Shown one piece after another: positions 25,739 through 33,722 of a stretch of 64,000 nt of DNA. How positions within the stretch are numbered: position 1 is the stretch's first letter; each line of letters opens with the position of its first letter. The translations under genes and the position numbers were made by a program. The stretch spans positions 11,288 through 75,287 of the forward strand of contig CAZJYI010000045.1 of assembly GCA_964550025.1 (NCBI GenBank), read 5' to 3'. This DNA is from CAZJYI01 sp964550025 (GTDB taxonomy: Bacteria > Verrucomicrobiota > Kiritimatiellia > UBA8416 > CAYOBW01). The notes beneath the pieces were generated by a model. It saw only the letters and a list, made by a program, of their open reading frames with translations. It was not told where the DNA came from and did no database searches.

Positions 25739-25820
25739 CCACTACGAACCACGCGAAAGGCACGAGAACAATGCTGTATCACGCCGTCCCTTTTCGCGGC
25801 TTTCGCGTGTTTCGTAGTGG
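25739..25820. repeat. Large inverted repeat between URO-D-like and GH117 genes
   Basis: Arms 25739-25768 and 25791-25820 match over about 26 of 30 positions when one is complemented (shared words CCACTACGAA, CACGCGAAAG) and enclose 22 bases. It would form a strong hairpin in the mRNA just upstream of the GH117 start. Confidence 0.7.
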
Positions 25821-25832
25821 ATGAACATCTGG

Positions 25833-27101
25833 TTAGCTGCGGAATCGCTCTATCTCTTCCTTCGCGATTCTCGTCCACTCCACCAACTTCGCTGCACCAC
25901 CACCGCCGCCCAGTGTTCCGCCGATGTTCATGATCATCTCCAGCGGGCAGTCCTTTGCCGCCTCGAGCACCGTGCGTAATTCCTCGCGTACCTGGCCTTC
26001 GTGCAGTTTGTCGCCAAGGAACGGAACGCCGGACGGCTTGTAGCCGTAGAGCAGGTCCGTCCCGATCTCTTCGCCGGCCTTCTCGAAGTCGCACCACTCG
26101 CTCACCGAGATGCGTCGGGCGTTGGGCACGTTCTTCACGAACTCGACCTTGTTGTGCAGCACTTCGCAGCAGCCCACATTGACCCACTTGAACAGCTTCA
26201 TGAGCTGCTTCTCGTAGGGCAGGTTGAACTCGGTGTGCATGTTCGGTGAGACGCAGTTGAACCCCTCCGCACAGGTGAACGCCCAGGTGTCCATCAGGTC
26301 GGCGCGTCCCTTCTCCATGACGTCCTGGTAGTTCGGAATGTCCGGGTTGAAGCGAAGACCGGTCGATCCCAGCGGATCGGATTTGTCCCACGGCCCCCAG
26401 ACACCAAGTTCCTCACATTGCCTGAAGCGCTTCTCGAAGTTGTCCGCGATGCGCTGCATAGCCTCGTGGGTCCAGCCGGGTTCGTCCACCATGTCGGTAA
26501 AGACGAATTCCATGCCGCGCAGCTCGGCCCACTCGTCCACCACCTTGGCCGCGAAGTAGACACCCCAGGGGATCACGTCGAGGATTCCGCCGAAGATCTC
26601 CTCCGCCTCCGCCCTGTGTCTTTCACGCTGCTCGAAATCGACCATGACGACGGGATCGCCGATCTTCTCGATATCACGCTGCTCCTTGACTGGCGAGTCG
26701 AACTTATAGGCGCCCGTTTTCGCGTGGTCGTCCGGCGCGTAGTTCGCCACCACCGGAAGCTCGGGGTAGGGGGTGATTTCGACACAGTGCGGAAAGCGAA
26801 TGATCGGCTCGAGCACCGTGTCGTCGTGCAGGCTCTCCACGGACCAGATGCGCTGACGCAGGTCGCGCTCGTAGAAGCGCGCGTTCTCATCCTCGCAGAC
26901 GAGGTGGTCTTCGTCGGGCAGTGTCTCAGCCCAGGCCAATGGCCACAGGTGGATCAGCGTCAACGGCCCGGCGCTTCTGTCCAGGTCCGTCAGCCGCGTC
27001 CAGCGGTCGGTCTTTTCCCGGTTCTCACCGGTTGCGGCGAGCTCGGCCACGCGTTCGGCCAGGTGACGCAGCACCCCGATCTCATTCACAGGTATGGGCA
27101 T
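25833..27101 (-). CDS. URO-D superfamily protein (methyltransferase-like), divergent
   Basis: The 422-residue protein has no signal peptide. Features such as RIWSVESLHDDTVLEPIIRFPH, DMVDEPGWTHEAMQRIADNF and CAEGFNCVSPNMHTEFNLPYEKQLMKLFKWVNVGCCE follow the layout of the uroporphyrinogen decarboxylase/cobalamin methyltransferase superfamily as expanded in Lentisphaerota-like genomes. The usual Zn-binding HxC is not obvious; an EWC at the equivalent late position (RRISVSEWCDFEKA) may replace it. A glycine run near the C-terminus (TLGGGGGAAK) is odd. It is next to a second URO-D-type gene inside the galactan locus, so a role in removing a substituent such as a methyl ether is possible but unproven. 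Haem synthesis seems unlikely from context. Confidence 0.7.
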   Translation of the reverse strand: MPIPVNEIGVLRHLAERVAELAATGENREKTDRWTRLTDLDRSAGPLTLIHLWPLAWAETLPDEDHLVCEDENARFYERDLRQRIWSVESLHDDTVLEPIIRFPHCVEITPYPELPVVANYAPDDHAKTGAYKFDSPVKEQRDIEKIGDPVVMVDFEQRERHRAEAEEIFGGILDVIPWGVYFAAKVVDEWAELRGMEFVFTDMVDEPGWTHEAMQRIADNFEKRFRQCEELGVWGPWDKSDPLGSTGLRFNPDIPNYQDVMEKGRADLMDTWAFTCAEGFNCVSPNMHTEFNLPYEKQLMKLFKWVNVGCCEVLHNKVEFVKNVPNARRISVSEWCDFEKAGEEIGTDLLYGYKPSGVPFLGDKLHEGQVREELRTVLEAAKDCPLEMIMNIGGTLGGGGGAAKLVEWTRIAKEEIERFRS

Positions 27102-27152
27102 GCGGTCCGTCGCTCCTCAACTCTCTCACCACTGCCGCCTCGACTGTCTCAA

Positions 27153-27175
27153 GGACGGCGCGGGAGCACCGTCCC
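27153..27175. repeat. REP-type palindrome between two URO-D-like genes
   Basis: GGACGG/CCGTCC stem flanking a 10-11-base centre containing GGGAGCA; the preceding words GACTGTCTCAA are shared with the elements at 40763-40891 and 42804-42934. Confidence 0.65.
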
Positions 27176-27202
27176 ACGACCAAAACTCTCTCTTTCATCA
27201 GC

Positions 27203-28225
27203 CTACTCCTCGTTGAACGCCTCCAGAATCGCCGCGGCGTTTTCGACGGGGGTTTCGGGTTGCAGCGGCTTTGCCGGGGCAAGGATGTAGCCGCCGCTGA
27301 CACTCATTTCGCGCTTCAGGTGGGCGATCTCCGCCCTTACTTCTGCCGGTGTCCCGTTCGGAATGATGCTCTGGCTGCCGAGCGCTCCCCAGAAGGTGAT
27401 CTTGTCGCCGAACTGCTTCTTCAGCTCGTAGGGGTTCATGCCCTCCGCTTCCGGCTGGCAGCTCTCGATCACGTCGAGGCCGATCTCGATGATGTCCGGG
27501 AGAATGTCGACGATGGAGCCGCAGGAATGCGCGAGGGCGAGTTTGCCGTGTGAGTGCACGCGTTCGTAGAGCCTTGCCCAGCGCGGTTTGATCAACTCGC
27601 GCCAGCGGTCCGGGCCGATGATGACGCCGCGCTGATCGCCCCAGTCGTCACCGAACATGATCCCGTCAACCGGCAGGTCCGCCGTGTAATCAACGAACTG
27701 GAGATACAGCTCACACAGCCGGTCGAGCATCTCGCCGAAGAACTCCGGTTCGGCGAAAGAGTCCATCAGCGCGTTTTCGAAACCGCGCAGGTTCCAGCTG
27801 CGTTCGAACAGACCCCATCCGAGATGGCCGATGAGGAAGCTGTCCGGATTCTCAGCGCAGGTCGTGAATGCCTCCTCTTTCCAGTCCGGGCGGAGGAACT
27901 TCTCAACCGATGGAAACTCGTAGTCACCCCATTCCGGTCTGTCGAGAGGCGGCTTCTCGAGGTGCCACGGGCGGCAGTCCTGACGCCAGATGCCGCCGTA
28001 GGCATCCTTCACGTACCTGTCGTCGATCGCTGTCTTGATGTCCGTGTCGACCGCGTTCGCCGCGACAATGTAGGGCTTGATCGTGTCGCGCCACGCCGTG
28101 GACCCGTAGTGCTCATCGAGTTTGAGCCCCACCGATTCCTCAAACGTCAACGTGTACGGCACTTCGGGCGTATCCCTGTGTGCTATGGTCTCGAGGATTA
28201 TCTCTCTTGGTGTCGTGGCCTTCAT
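27203..28225 (-). CDS. Uroporphyrinogen decarboxylase-family protein (methyltransferase-like)
   Basis: The 340-residue protein starts at MKATTPREIILETIAHRDTP. Its ATG overlaps the TGA of the SGNH hydrolase gene in the ATGA arrangement, so the two are coupled; the longer open frame upstream is the SGNH gene read in another frame. Key segments are GHLGWGLFERSWNLRG, DGIMFGDDWGDQRG, HGKLALAHSCGS near residue 225-235 and GGYILAPAKPLQPETPVENA near the C-terminus. HSCG matches the HxC zinc-ligand pair of corrinoid-dependent methyltransferases (MtaA/CmuA group); the third Cys ligand expected in the APxC segment is replaced (APAK). Cytoplasmic. The likely chemistry is methyl transfer or a related C1 reaction rather than porphyrin decarboxylation; the substrate is unknown. 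Confidence 0.85.
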   Translation of the reverse strand: MKATTPREIILETIAHRDTPEVPYTLTFEESVGLKLDEHYGSTAWRDTIKPYIVAANAVDTDIKTAIDDRYVKDAYGGIWRQDCRPWHLEKPPLDRPEWGDYEFPSVEKFLRPDWKEEAFTTCAENPDSFLIGHLGWGLFERSWNLRGFENALMDSFAEPEFFGEMLDRLCELYLQFVDYTADLPVDGIMFGDDWGDQRGVIIGPDRWRELIKPRWARLYERVHSHGKLALAHSCGSIVDILPDIIEIGLDVIESCQPEAEGMNPYELKKQFGDKITFWGALGSQSIIPNGTPAEVRAEIAHLKREMSVSGGYILAPAKPLQPETPVENAAAILEAFNEE

Positions 28226-29481
28226 TTGAAGTTCCCCCCGATCCTGGGGGCTTTCACCTTCGCATCCCCTTTCTTCGTGTGAGATGGATCCCTGAGCAGC
28301 AGAAACTGCCCCGCATAGAAGGTCGTCCCGTCCGGCAGTTTGTTTATGGTCACGGTGGTCGCGTGATTCCCCTGCGGCAGTTCGGGCAGGTTGGTGAACC
28401 TGGCAAAGAGCCTTTTCCCGGTTTGCTTCAGAGTAAGGGGAGTTGTTTTTGCCCCATCCGTCGAAACCAGGATCTCCATGCTCTCCCATTGGGGGATGTG
28501 CGTCAGGCTGAGGCGCGTGCCGGTCCAGTTGATCGTGAAAGAGGCGCCTTCCTGGTTGCTCTTGAGGGCGTCACTCAACATCTTCCCCGTACGGAACACG
28601 TCCTCTCGATAGATGCTATCCGTTTCCCTGTCTACCGGTTCCCACCCGTCGCTTGTTTCGGCGGCGGAGATGGGAATGATCGTTGCGTCTCTCAGGTGTT
28701 GTTCCTGCAGGGAAGGGGAGGGGAGCGTGTGTGGCCCCGGTGTCCCCATGTCCTTCATCGCTGCCAGTGATCGCGCGACGATTTCCTTGTAGAGCTCGTG
28801 ACCGGCATCGCCCGGATGGACACCGTCCCGTGAGAAATGCAGTTTCCCTTCGATGGGTTCAGGAGCTTGGAAGGTGAGCTTCCCTTCCTTCTTCCGCCGT
28901 ACCACTTCTACAGCGAAGTCGATGGATGGGATGCCGTACACATTCGCCGTCTCCTCCATGATCTTCCCAAAGGAAGTCTGCGTCCCCTCCTTTTCCATGG
29001 AAGGCACCATCCAGCGTCCGATCGTGTAGACCAGGCAGATGTCAGTTGCCGAATCGGTTCCCCACAACTGACGGATGACCCCCTCAACGGCGCGCGCCTG
29101 GACACCCCCGCCGCCGTTCACCCGGTATTCGAAGAAAACCAGGTCGGGCCTGTGAGGGAGTACGTCCTGAACATACCGACATGCCGCGAAATCCGCACCG
29201 GTACCCGGCACTGCCGCATCGACCTGCGTGAGCATTGCATCGGGATACTGTGACTTGAGCCAGTCAAACGTCCTGGGTCGCCATCCGTTCGCATGCGTGA
29301 TGCTGCCACCGAGATACAGAACGGTGACGGGCTGACCGTCCCTCAGTTTCTGAAACACATTCGGCAGCCCGTCGCGAACCCGGAGTTCCTCGATGACACC
29401 GGGGTCGTGATCGTGCGTTCTCGCTTCCACGCCCGTAGCCAGGCAGCACAACAACAGGATTCCAAGTGCCATTCGTTTCAT
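28222..29481 (-). CDS. Secreted SGNH/GDSL-type hydrolase
   Basis: The signal peptide MKRMALGILLLCCLATGVEA is followed by the block I serine motif GGSITHAN near residue 60 (Ser in place of the classic GDS) and a block V DGVHPGDAGH near residue 223 carrying Asp and His. Between them, FFEYRVNGGGGVQ contains an Asn of block III type. The C-terminal 170 residues form a beta-rich accessory domain. Such enzymes are usually carbohydrate esterases removing acetyl or similar groups. The position between GH50 and a URO-D-like gene supports a polysaccharide side-group role. The stop overlaps the next start by four bases (ATGA). Substrate unknown. Confidence 0.85.
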   Translation of the reverse strand: MKRMALGILLLCCLATGVEARTHDHDPGVIEELRVRDGLPNVFQKLRDGQPVTVLYLGGSITHANGWRPRTFDWLKSQYPDAMLTQVDAAVPGTGADFAACRYVQDVLPHRPDLVFFEYRVNGGGGVQARAVEGVIRQLWGTDSATDICLVYTIGRWMVPSMEKEGTQTSFGKIMEETANVYGIPSIDFAVEVVRRKKEGKLTFQAPEPIEGKLHFSRDGVHPGDAGHELYKEIVARSLAAMKDMGTPGPHTLPSPSLQEQHLRDATIIPISAAETSDGWEPVDRETDSIYREDVFRTGKMLSDALKSNQEGASFTINWTGTRLSLTHIPQWESMEILVSTDGAKTTPLTLKQTGKRLFARFTNLPELPQGNHATTVTINKLPDGTTFYAGQFLLLRDPSHTKKGDAKVKAPRIGGNFK

Positions 29482-29501
29482 ACCATTGCTCCGGCGGCTC
29501 T

Positions 29502-29563
29502 GTAGCGGGACGCGCCAGGCGTTCCGATCCCCCGGGAACGGAAGTCCTGGCGACTTCCACTAC
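29502..29563. repeat. GTAG/CTAC palindrome upstream of the SGNH gene
   Basis: Begins GTAG (29502), ends CTAC (29560-29563), with a CGCCAGG/CCTGGCG stem (29513-29519 with 29546-29552) and an inner GTTCC/GGAAC pairing. It fills the spacer between the GH50 and SGNH genes. Confidence 0.6.
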
Positions 29564-29578
29564 TTCTTTCCTGCCGCT

Positions 29579-31822
29579 TCACTGTTCCCCAAAGCGCCGC
29601 TTGTACAGATTGCGGTTCACCTCGCGAGTGGCGTCGATCAACTCCTCGTAAGGATGATCCGTCACACTCACGTACCCGCTGTTATAGTTCTCACCGTCCA
29701 CCGACCGCCCCGTGGTCGGGGAATCGATGTACTGGAACCAGTGCGCACCCACGAAATGCGGATGCTCGATCACTGTCTTCATGTAGTTGCCGTACTTCAC
29801 ACCACGGTCTTTCTGGTCGGAAGCCGTGCAGATACCGCCGTGAAACATGCCGCGGTCGGTTGAGCCGAAGTGGAATTCGCCCAGCACGCTCGGCCGGTCA
29901 ATCTCCGCCAACCAGTCGCCGAAGTGCCCCGGAAGACCCTCCGTGTAGAGGTTGTAGCTGATGACATCGGTGTGTCTGGCCGCGGCGCGAACCGCTTCGG
30001 GGGTCATCGCCCAGTCCGCAAAACGGCAACCGAAGTAAAGGTGGTTGGGCATGGCCGCCTTCAGCTCGCGGTTCACCACCTTGAAGTACTCGGCAACCAG
30101 CGACTCAGACAGGAAACTGAAATCCGCGCGCCGTTCATCGACCACCTTGCCCTCATGCTTGAAACCGTCAGCCAACGCTTCCCACGAGTCCAATGCCGTA
30201 CCCCACGCATCGTTGAGTTGCTCGATCGTGTCGTGGCGGCCCTTGAGCAGCTTCACAAACGCCGCCTTGGCCGGGCACGATACGGCGTCGCGGCCCAACG
30301 TGTTGATCACCAGCCCAAAGCGTTTCTGATCGCCCCATTCGTTGCCCCAGCTCAACTCGTTATCCACAAACAACCCGATACACCAGGGATCTCCCTTCAC
30401 CTCCGCGTCGATCCGTGCCATGGCCCGACGCACGCTTTGCACGAACTGCGGATCGAAGGGGTCGTGAATCGGTCCCCAGTAATCGCTGCCCGAAGACACC
30501 CGTTTGTGGTTGCCGGCGATCTGCGCGTAGGCAAAGTAGGCCACGCGTCCATTCCCGTAGAACCGTGCGTCCGCCCAATTGCCAAAGCAGGTGAAGCCCC
30601 AGTTCCGCATACGGTCAACGGTCACGTCTCGCCAGCGGCCCAGGTATCCCTCACCGTATTTGCGCTGCAGGTTGGCCGCATAGAAACTAAACGTCTGCCC
30701 CTGCTTCAGCGGACCGGTGTGAATGTGGTTGCTATAGCCGTAGTGCGCTGCCAACGGGTCGTTATCTTCGGGCAACCAGGCGAACATGTTGCGACGCAGC
30801 TCGTCGGCCACCCGTGATCCTGCACGCGAGTCGACATCCTCATAATCCATCCCGGTAATGGTCGGCGTATTGGTCAGACGGCAGTTCGCAATCCCCGAAG
30901 CAAAGAACAGGTATCCCTCTGGATCGACCAGTGTCCACTTGCCATCCACCTTCGCCGTCCGGAAATATCCCGTTCCCTCCGAACGCGGCCCACTCAGCCA
31001 GCCGCCGAACTTCGAGCGGTCTCTGAACCCCGACCTCTTTGACAGTGCTTCGGATTCGCGTTTGGCCTGCCGCAGGAGGTCCTTGTCCGAGTGTGTCCTG
31101 CCGGGCCACGCAGCACCGGTGTACTGGCCGTATTTGTCCACCAGTTGCTCGAGCGCCGCGGCATTCTGAGCGGGATTGCAGACAACCCGGACGTTGTCGA
31201 ACACCAGCGTTCGCTCGGTCAGGTTCCCTTTCACGTACAACCAGATGTAGTTCAAGGTTGCCAGGTCCATGACACGATCGCCCCAGGCGTACACAAACGG
31301 CACCGCTCTCTTCCTGCCGCCGAGCTCCTTCGCCGTCCGCACGGGCCAACCTGTCATGCCGAGGTTCAGCGCCTGGTTGCGGCCGGCGAGATCGCAGTAG
31401 AACGTGCCGGATTCCCCGCCGCCGACGTTCGCGTGCGCCGTGACGGACCCCCTGTCGTCTTTCATGCCCATATAGAGCTGAACCGACTCACCGGAGAGGT
31501 TCGTAATGTCCAGGGCGATACTGCAATCTCCCATGTCCGTCAGGTCCCAGGCCGCTCTGGGTTCGAACGTCACTTTCTTGTAGAGTGTGTTGGTAGGGTA
31601 GACGACCTTCAGGGCCTGCTTCCCGGAAGTCACACCACGTCCGGATACGACCTCCAAGCGCACATGTTCCGAACCGATCGCTTCGGGAACCTGCGATGCC
31701 TCGAAGTCGTACAAGATCCTGGAACCCGCTTGTTCTTCCGGCATGATCCGGCACCCGCCAAACGCGAGAAGGCCGGCGGCCGACACGGTGATGAATGTTG
31801 ATCCCAGTCGACTCCTCACCAC
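29579..31822 (-). CDS. GH50-family beta-agarase-like enzyme, exported
   Basis: This 747-residue protein begins with a signal sequence ending in FGGC, possibly a lipoprotein although position -3 (Phe) is atypical. Residues ~35-230 form a carbohydrate-binding-like beta domain. A linker region (KYGQYTGAAWPGR...KFGGW) leads to a TIM barrel with VDPEGYLFFASGIANCR. The acid/base candidate is Glu in FVDNELSWG (about 490) and the nucleophile candidate is Glu in LGEFHFG (about 648). These match GH50 exo/endo-beta-agarases, which release neoagarobiose from agarose. Two GTG start codons (31822, 31819) follow an AGGAG site overlapping the end of the dehydrogenase relic. A second GH50 lies at 46427-48496. 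Agar-type substrate is inferred from family. Confidence 0.88.
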   Translation of the reverse strand: MVRSRLGSTFITVSAAGLLAFGGCRIMPEEQAGSRILYDFEASQVPEAIGSEHVRLEVVSGRGVTSGKQALKVVYPTNTLYKKVTFEPRAAWDLTDMGDCSIALDITNLSGESVQLYMGMKDDRGSVTAHANVGGGESGTFYCDLAGRNQALNLGMTGWPVRTAKELGGRKRAVPFVYAWGDRVMDLATLNYIWLYVKGNLTERTLVFDNVRVVCNPAQNAAALEQLVDKYGQYTGAAWPGRTHSDKDLLRQAKRESEALSKRSGFRDRSKFGGWLSGPRSEGTGYFRTAKVDGKWTLVDPEGYLFFASGIANCRLTNTPTITGMDYEDVDSRAGSRVADELRRNMFAWLPEDNDPLAAHYGYSNHIHTGPLKQGQTFSFYAANLQRKYGEGYLGRWRDVTVDRMRNWGFTCFGNWADARFYGNGRVAYFAYAQIAGNHKRVSSGSDYWGPIHDPFDPQFVQSVRRAMARIDAEVKGDPWCIGLFVDNELSWGNEWGDQKRFGLVINTLGRDAVSCPAKAAFVKLLKGRHDTIEQLNDAWGTALDSWEALADGFKHEGKVVDERRADFSFLSESLVAEYFKVVNRELKAAMPNHLYFGCRFADWAMTPEAVRAAARHTDVISYNLYTEGLPGHFGDWLAEIDRPSVLGEFHFGSTDRGMFHGGICTASDQKDRGVKYGNYMKTVIEHPHFVGAHWFQYIDSPTTGRSVDGENYNSGYVSVTDHPYEELIDATREVNRNLYKRRFGEQ

Positions 31823-32097
31823 GGCATCTCCTCGCCTGTGTCCGAAAGAAATGCCCCGCTTTGCTCGGAGGCAAGCTCCTCGAACACTTTGTGCATGTTC
31901 ACAACCGCCTCTTCGACGGTGTTCGGGGCATTCTCTCCACCCATGTCAGTCTTCACCCACCCCGGGTTCATCGAAACGACGATGATTCCCCTGGGCCTGA
32001 GTTTCTCCGCGAGTCTCCGCGTCAGCATGTTGAGGGCTGCTTTGCTCATGGCCCCAGTGATGAGTACAGTCTTCATCTTCACAGCCGGTGTTCTCAT
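31816..32097 (-). pseudogene. Internally deleted short-chain dehydrogenase relic
   Basis: The 93-residue frame starts ATG at 32097 behind GGAG, one codon after the sulfatase stop. It reads KTVLITGA (the first strand of an SDR Rossmann fold) and then immediately MSKAALNMLTRRLAEKLRPRG, the helix that normally holds the catalytic YxxxK about 145 residues later. SMNPGWVKTDMGGENA and a normal SDR C-terminus with LSDTGEEMPW follow. The glycine-rich cofactor motif, the Asn and Ser of the active site and the Tyr itself are missing. It cannot be a working oxidoreductase; the open frame suggests a recent deletion or retention for coupling to the GH50 start it overlaps. Confidence 0.75.
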
Positions 32098-32103
32098 GCG
32101 CAA

Positions 32104-33675
32104 CTACTCCGGCGCGTTGTACTCTGTTTCGTAGAGATCCATTCGCGGGAGGATCTTGAGCAGCATGTCACGCTCTGCGCGGTGCGTTTCAGAGACCTTG
32201 TCCCAATCCTTGATCTCAGGGTAGCTGGCATGGTCGGCGGGAAGCGTCTCCACGTCCCACCACTTCCCGTAGCCGTCCCGTAGCACCTTGTGACCGCGGA
32301 TCAACTGCTTCTCTTTCTTGCACGAATAGACCCAGTCGTGGTGATCGGTCTTCCTGGTCGTCAGGTAGGGCCAGAGGCTCTTTCCGTCCAGAGGATAGCT
32401 GTTGGGGATTCTCACGCCCATGATGTCCGCCAGCGTTGGCAGAATATCCGTGATGGAAGCGATGATCCTCTGTTGGCCCTGCTTGGTCATGCCCGGCGCA
32501 CGGATGACCAGTGGCACGTGGACGCCGCGTTGCTGATTCACCTTTCCTTTTCCGAACACGTGCGAACCGTTGTCTGCCGCGAAGATGAAGACCGTGTTGT
32601 CGGCAACACCAAGCTCTTTAGCCTTCTCCACGTAACGCCACATCATGTAGTCCACATAGTTGATGTGCGAGTGAAGCCCCGGTTCCGTGACGGTTCCGCG
32701 CGTATCATAGACGCCCTTGCTGCCGGTGACGTTCGGTTCGGTGCGGTGGTACTTTTCCCCATCCCACTCGATGATCGGCGTGCCCGGCCACTTGTTGCCG
32801 GAGTCGGGATGGAACCAGTCGAACGCGCCGTGACCAAGGTGGGTGGCATGATAGACAAGGAACGGCTTTCCGGCCCTGTGCTGGCGTTCCATGAAGTCGA
32901 GACAGTAGTCCGTTTCCACGTCAGGGCCGTAGGTGTTCAGCCCGTAGGCAGCCTCTGACTCGGGCGTGTTCGGCCACCACTCATAACCGACGCTCTTGCC
33001 CTTCCCGTTCATGATGGACAAGAGCGGCCTCCAGGCATTGCTGCGTCGAAGAAGAGGATACCCCGGCGCGATCTTCCCCGTGTCAACGTTTCGCAGGACC
33101 GTCTTCCCTGCGATCTTCTCCACACGAGTCTTGAACGTGTTGTGCGGTTCGCCGGGGCCCGCCTCGTAGCCTGTTGTCAACACGCCTTCGTCAAAGTCGA
33201 ACTTCTGGAAGTCAGCACCGTAGCACTGCATCTGGGTTTTGCCGGCCCAGACACTGCCGTAGCCGCCCATTCCGGCAACCTGCCCCATGCCGATCGGCGA
33301 GCTTTCGAACAGATACCAGATGCGCCGGCCCTGAGGGGTTTCGACCTTCCCGAAATCGCGGTTGTCCCACCACTTGGTGCGGGTGGCATAGCGACCGGCC
33401 ATCATCATGGCCCGACTGGGCATGCAGACGGTGGCCGCCCACGCCGTCTCAAACCAGCAGCCCTCCCTGGCGAGTTGATCGAGTACCGGCGTTTGAGCGC
33501 GGTACTTGGGATCCGAGGTGTCGCCACCTTTGGGCTTTGTCCAGACGCTCGCACCGTAGAGCGGCAGCTCGCGCGGGCTGATGTCATCCGCGAACAGGAT
33601 GACGACATTCGGTCTTTCCGCTGCCCAGATCGTGCCGGCCAACATAAGAAAACTCAAAAAGGTCTTTTCTGTCAT
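32104..33675 (-). CDS. S1-family sulfatase, secreted (type A)
   Basis: This 523-residue protein has a short signal peptide (MTEKTFLSFLMLAGTIWAAE). It has the metal site LFADDIS near residue 28-34 and a CMPSR formylglycine motif with Cys84 (VCMPSRAMMMAGRYA). Downstream landmarks are HATHLGHGAFDWF, ADNGSHVFGKGKVNQQRG and the C-terminal HRAERDMLLKILPRMDLYE. It is most like the product of 38883-40730 (shared ASVWTKPKGGDTSD block and C-terminus), so the two are paralogues. It should act on sulfated sugar outside the cytoplasm. The start is 47 bases after the oxidoreductase stop, with a REP palindrome between. Confidence 0.93.
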   Translation of the reverse strand: MTEKTFLSFLMLAGTIWAAERPNVVILFADDISPRELPLYGASVWTKPKGGDTSDPKYRAQTPVLDQLAREGCWFETAWAATVCMPSRAMMMAGRYATRTKWWDNRDFGKVETPQGRRIWYLFESSPIGMGQVAGMGGYGSVWAGKTQMQCYGADFQKFDFDEGVLTTGYEAGPGEPHNTFKTRVEKIAGKTVLRNVDTGKIAPGYPLLRRSNAWRPLLSIMNGKGKSVGYEWWPNTPESEAAYGLNTYGPDVETDYCLDFMERQHRAGKPFLVYHATHLGHGAFDWFHPDSGNKWPGTPIIEWDGEKYHRTEPNVTGSKGVYDTRGTVTEPGLHSHINYVDYMMWRYVEKAKELGVADNTVFIFAADNGSHVFGKGKVNQQRGVHVPLVIRAPGMTKQGQQRIIASITDILPTLADIMGVRIPNSYPLDGKSLWPYLTTRKTDHHDWVYSCKKEKQLIRGHKVLRDGYGKWWDVETLPADHASYPEIKDWDKVSETHRAERDMLLKILPRMDLYETEYNAPE

Positions 33676-33691
33676 GCGTGCGGTCTCTTCT

Positions 33692-33718
33692 GTAGGACGC
33701 CCCGGAGGATCCTCCTAC
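33692..33718. repeat. Short GTAG/CTAC palindrome between oxidoreductase and sulfatase genes
   Basis: GTAGGA at 33692 pairs with TCCTAC ending at 33718, with CCCCGGAGGATCC between; it is a compact member of the GTAGGACGG family seen at other junctions. Confidence 0.55.
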
Positions 33719-33722
33719 GCTT

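Noticed and set aside
27203..28225. HemE, uroporphyrinogen decarboxylase of haem synthesis
   Set aside because: The HSCG motif, the carbohydrate gene context and a second URO-D relative next door fit the methyltransferase branch better.
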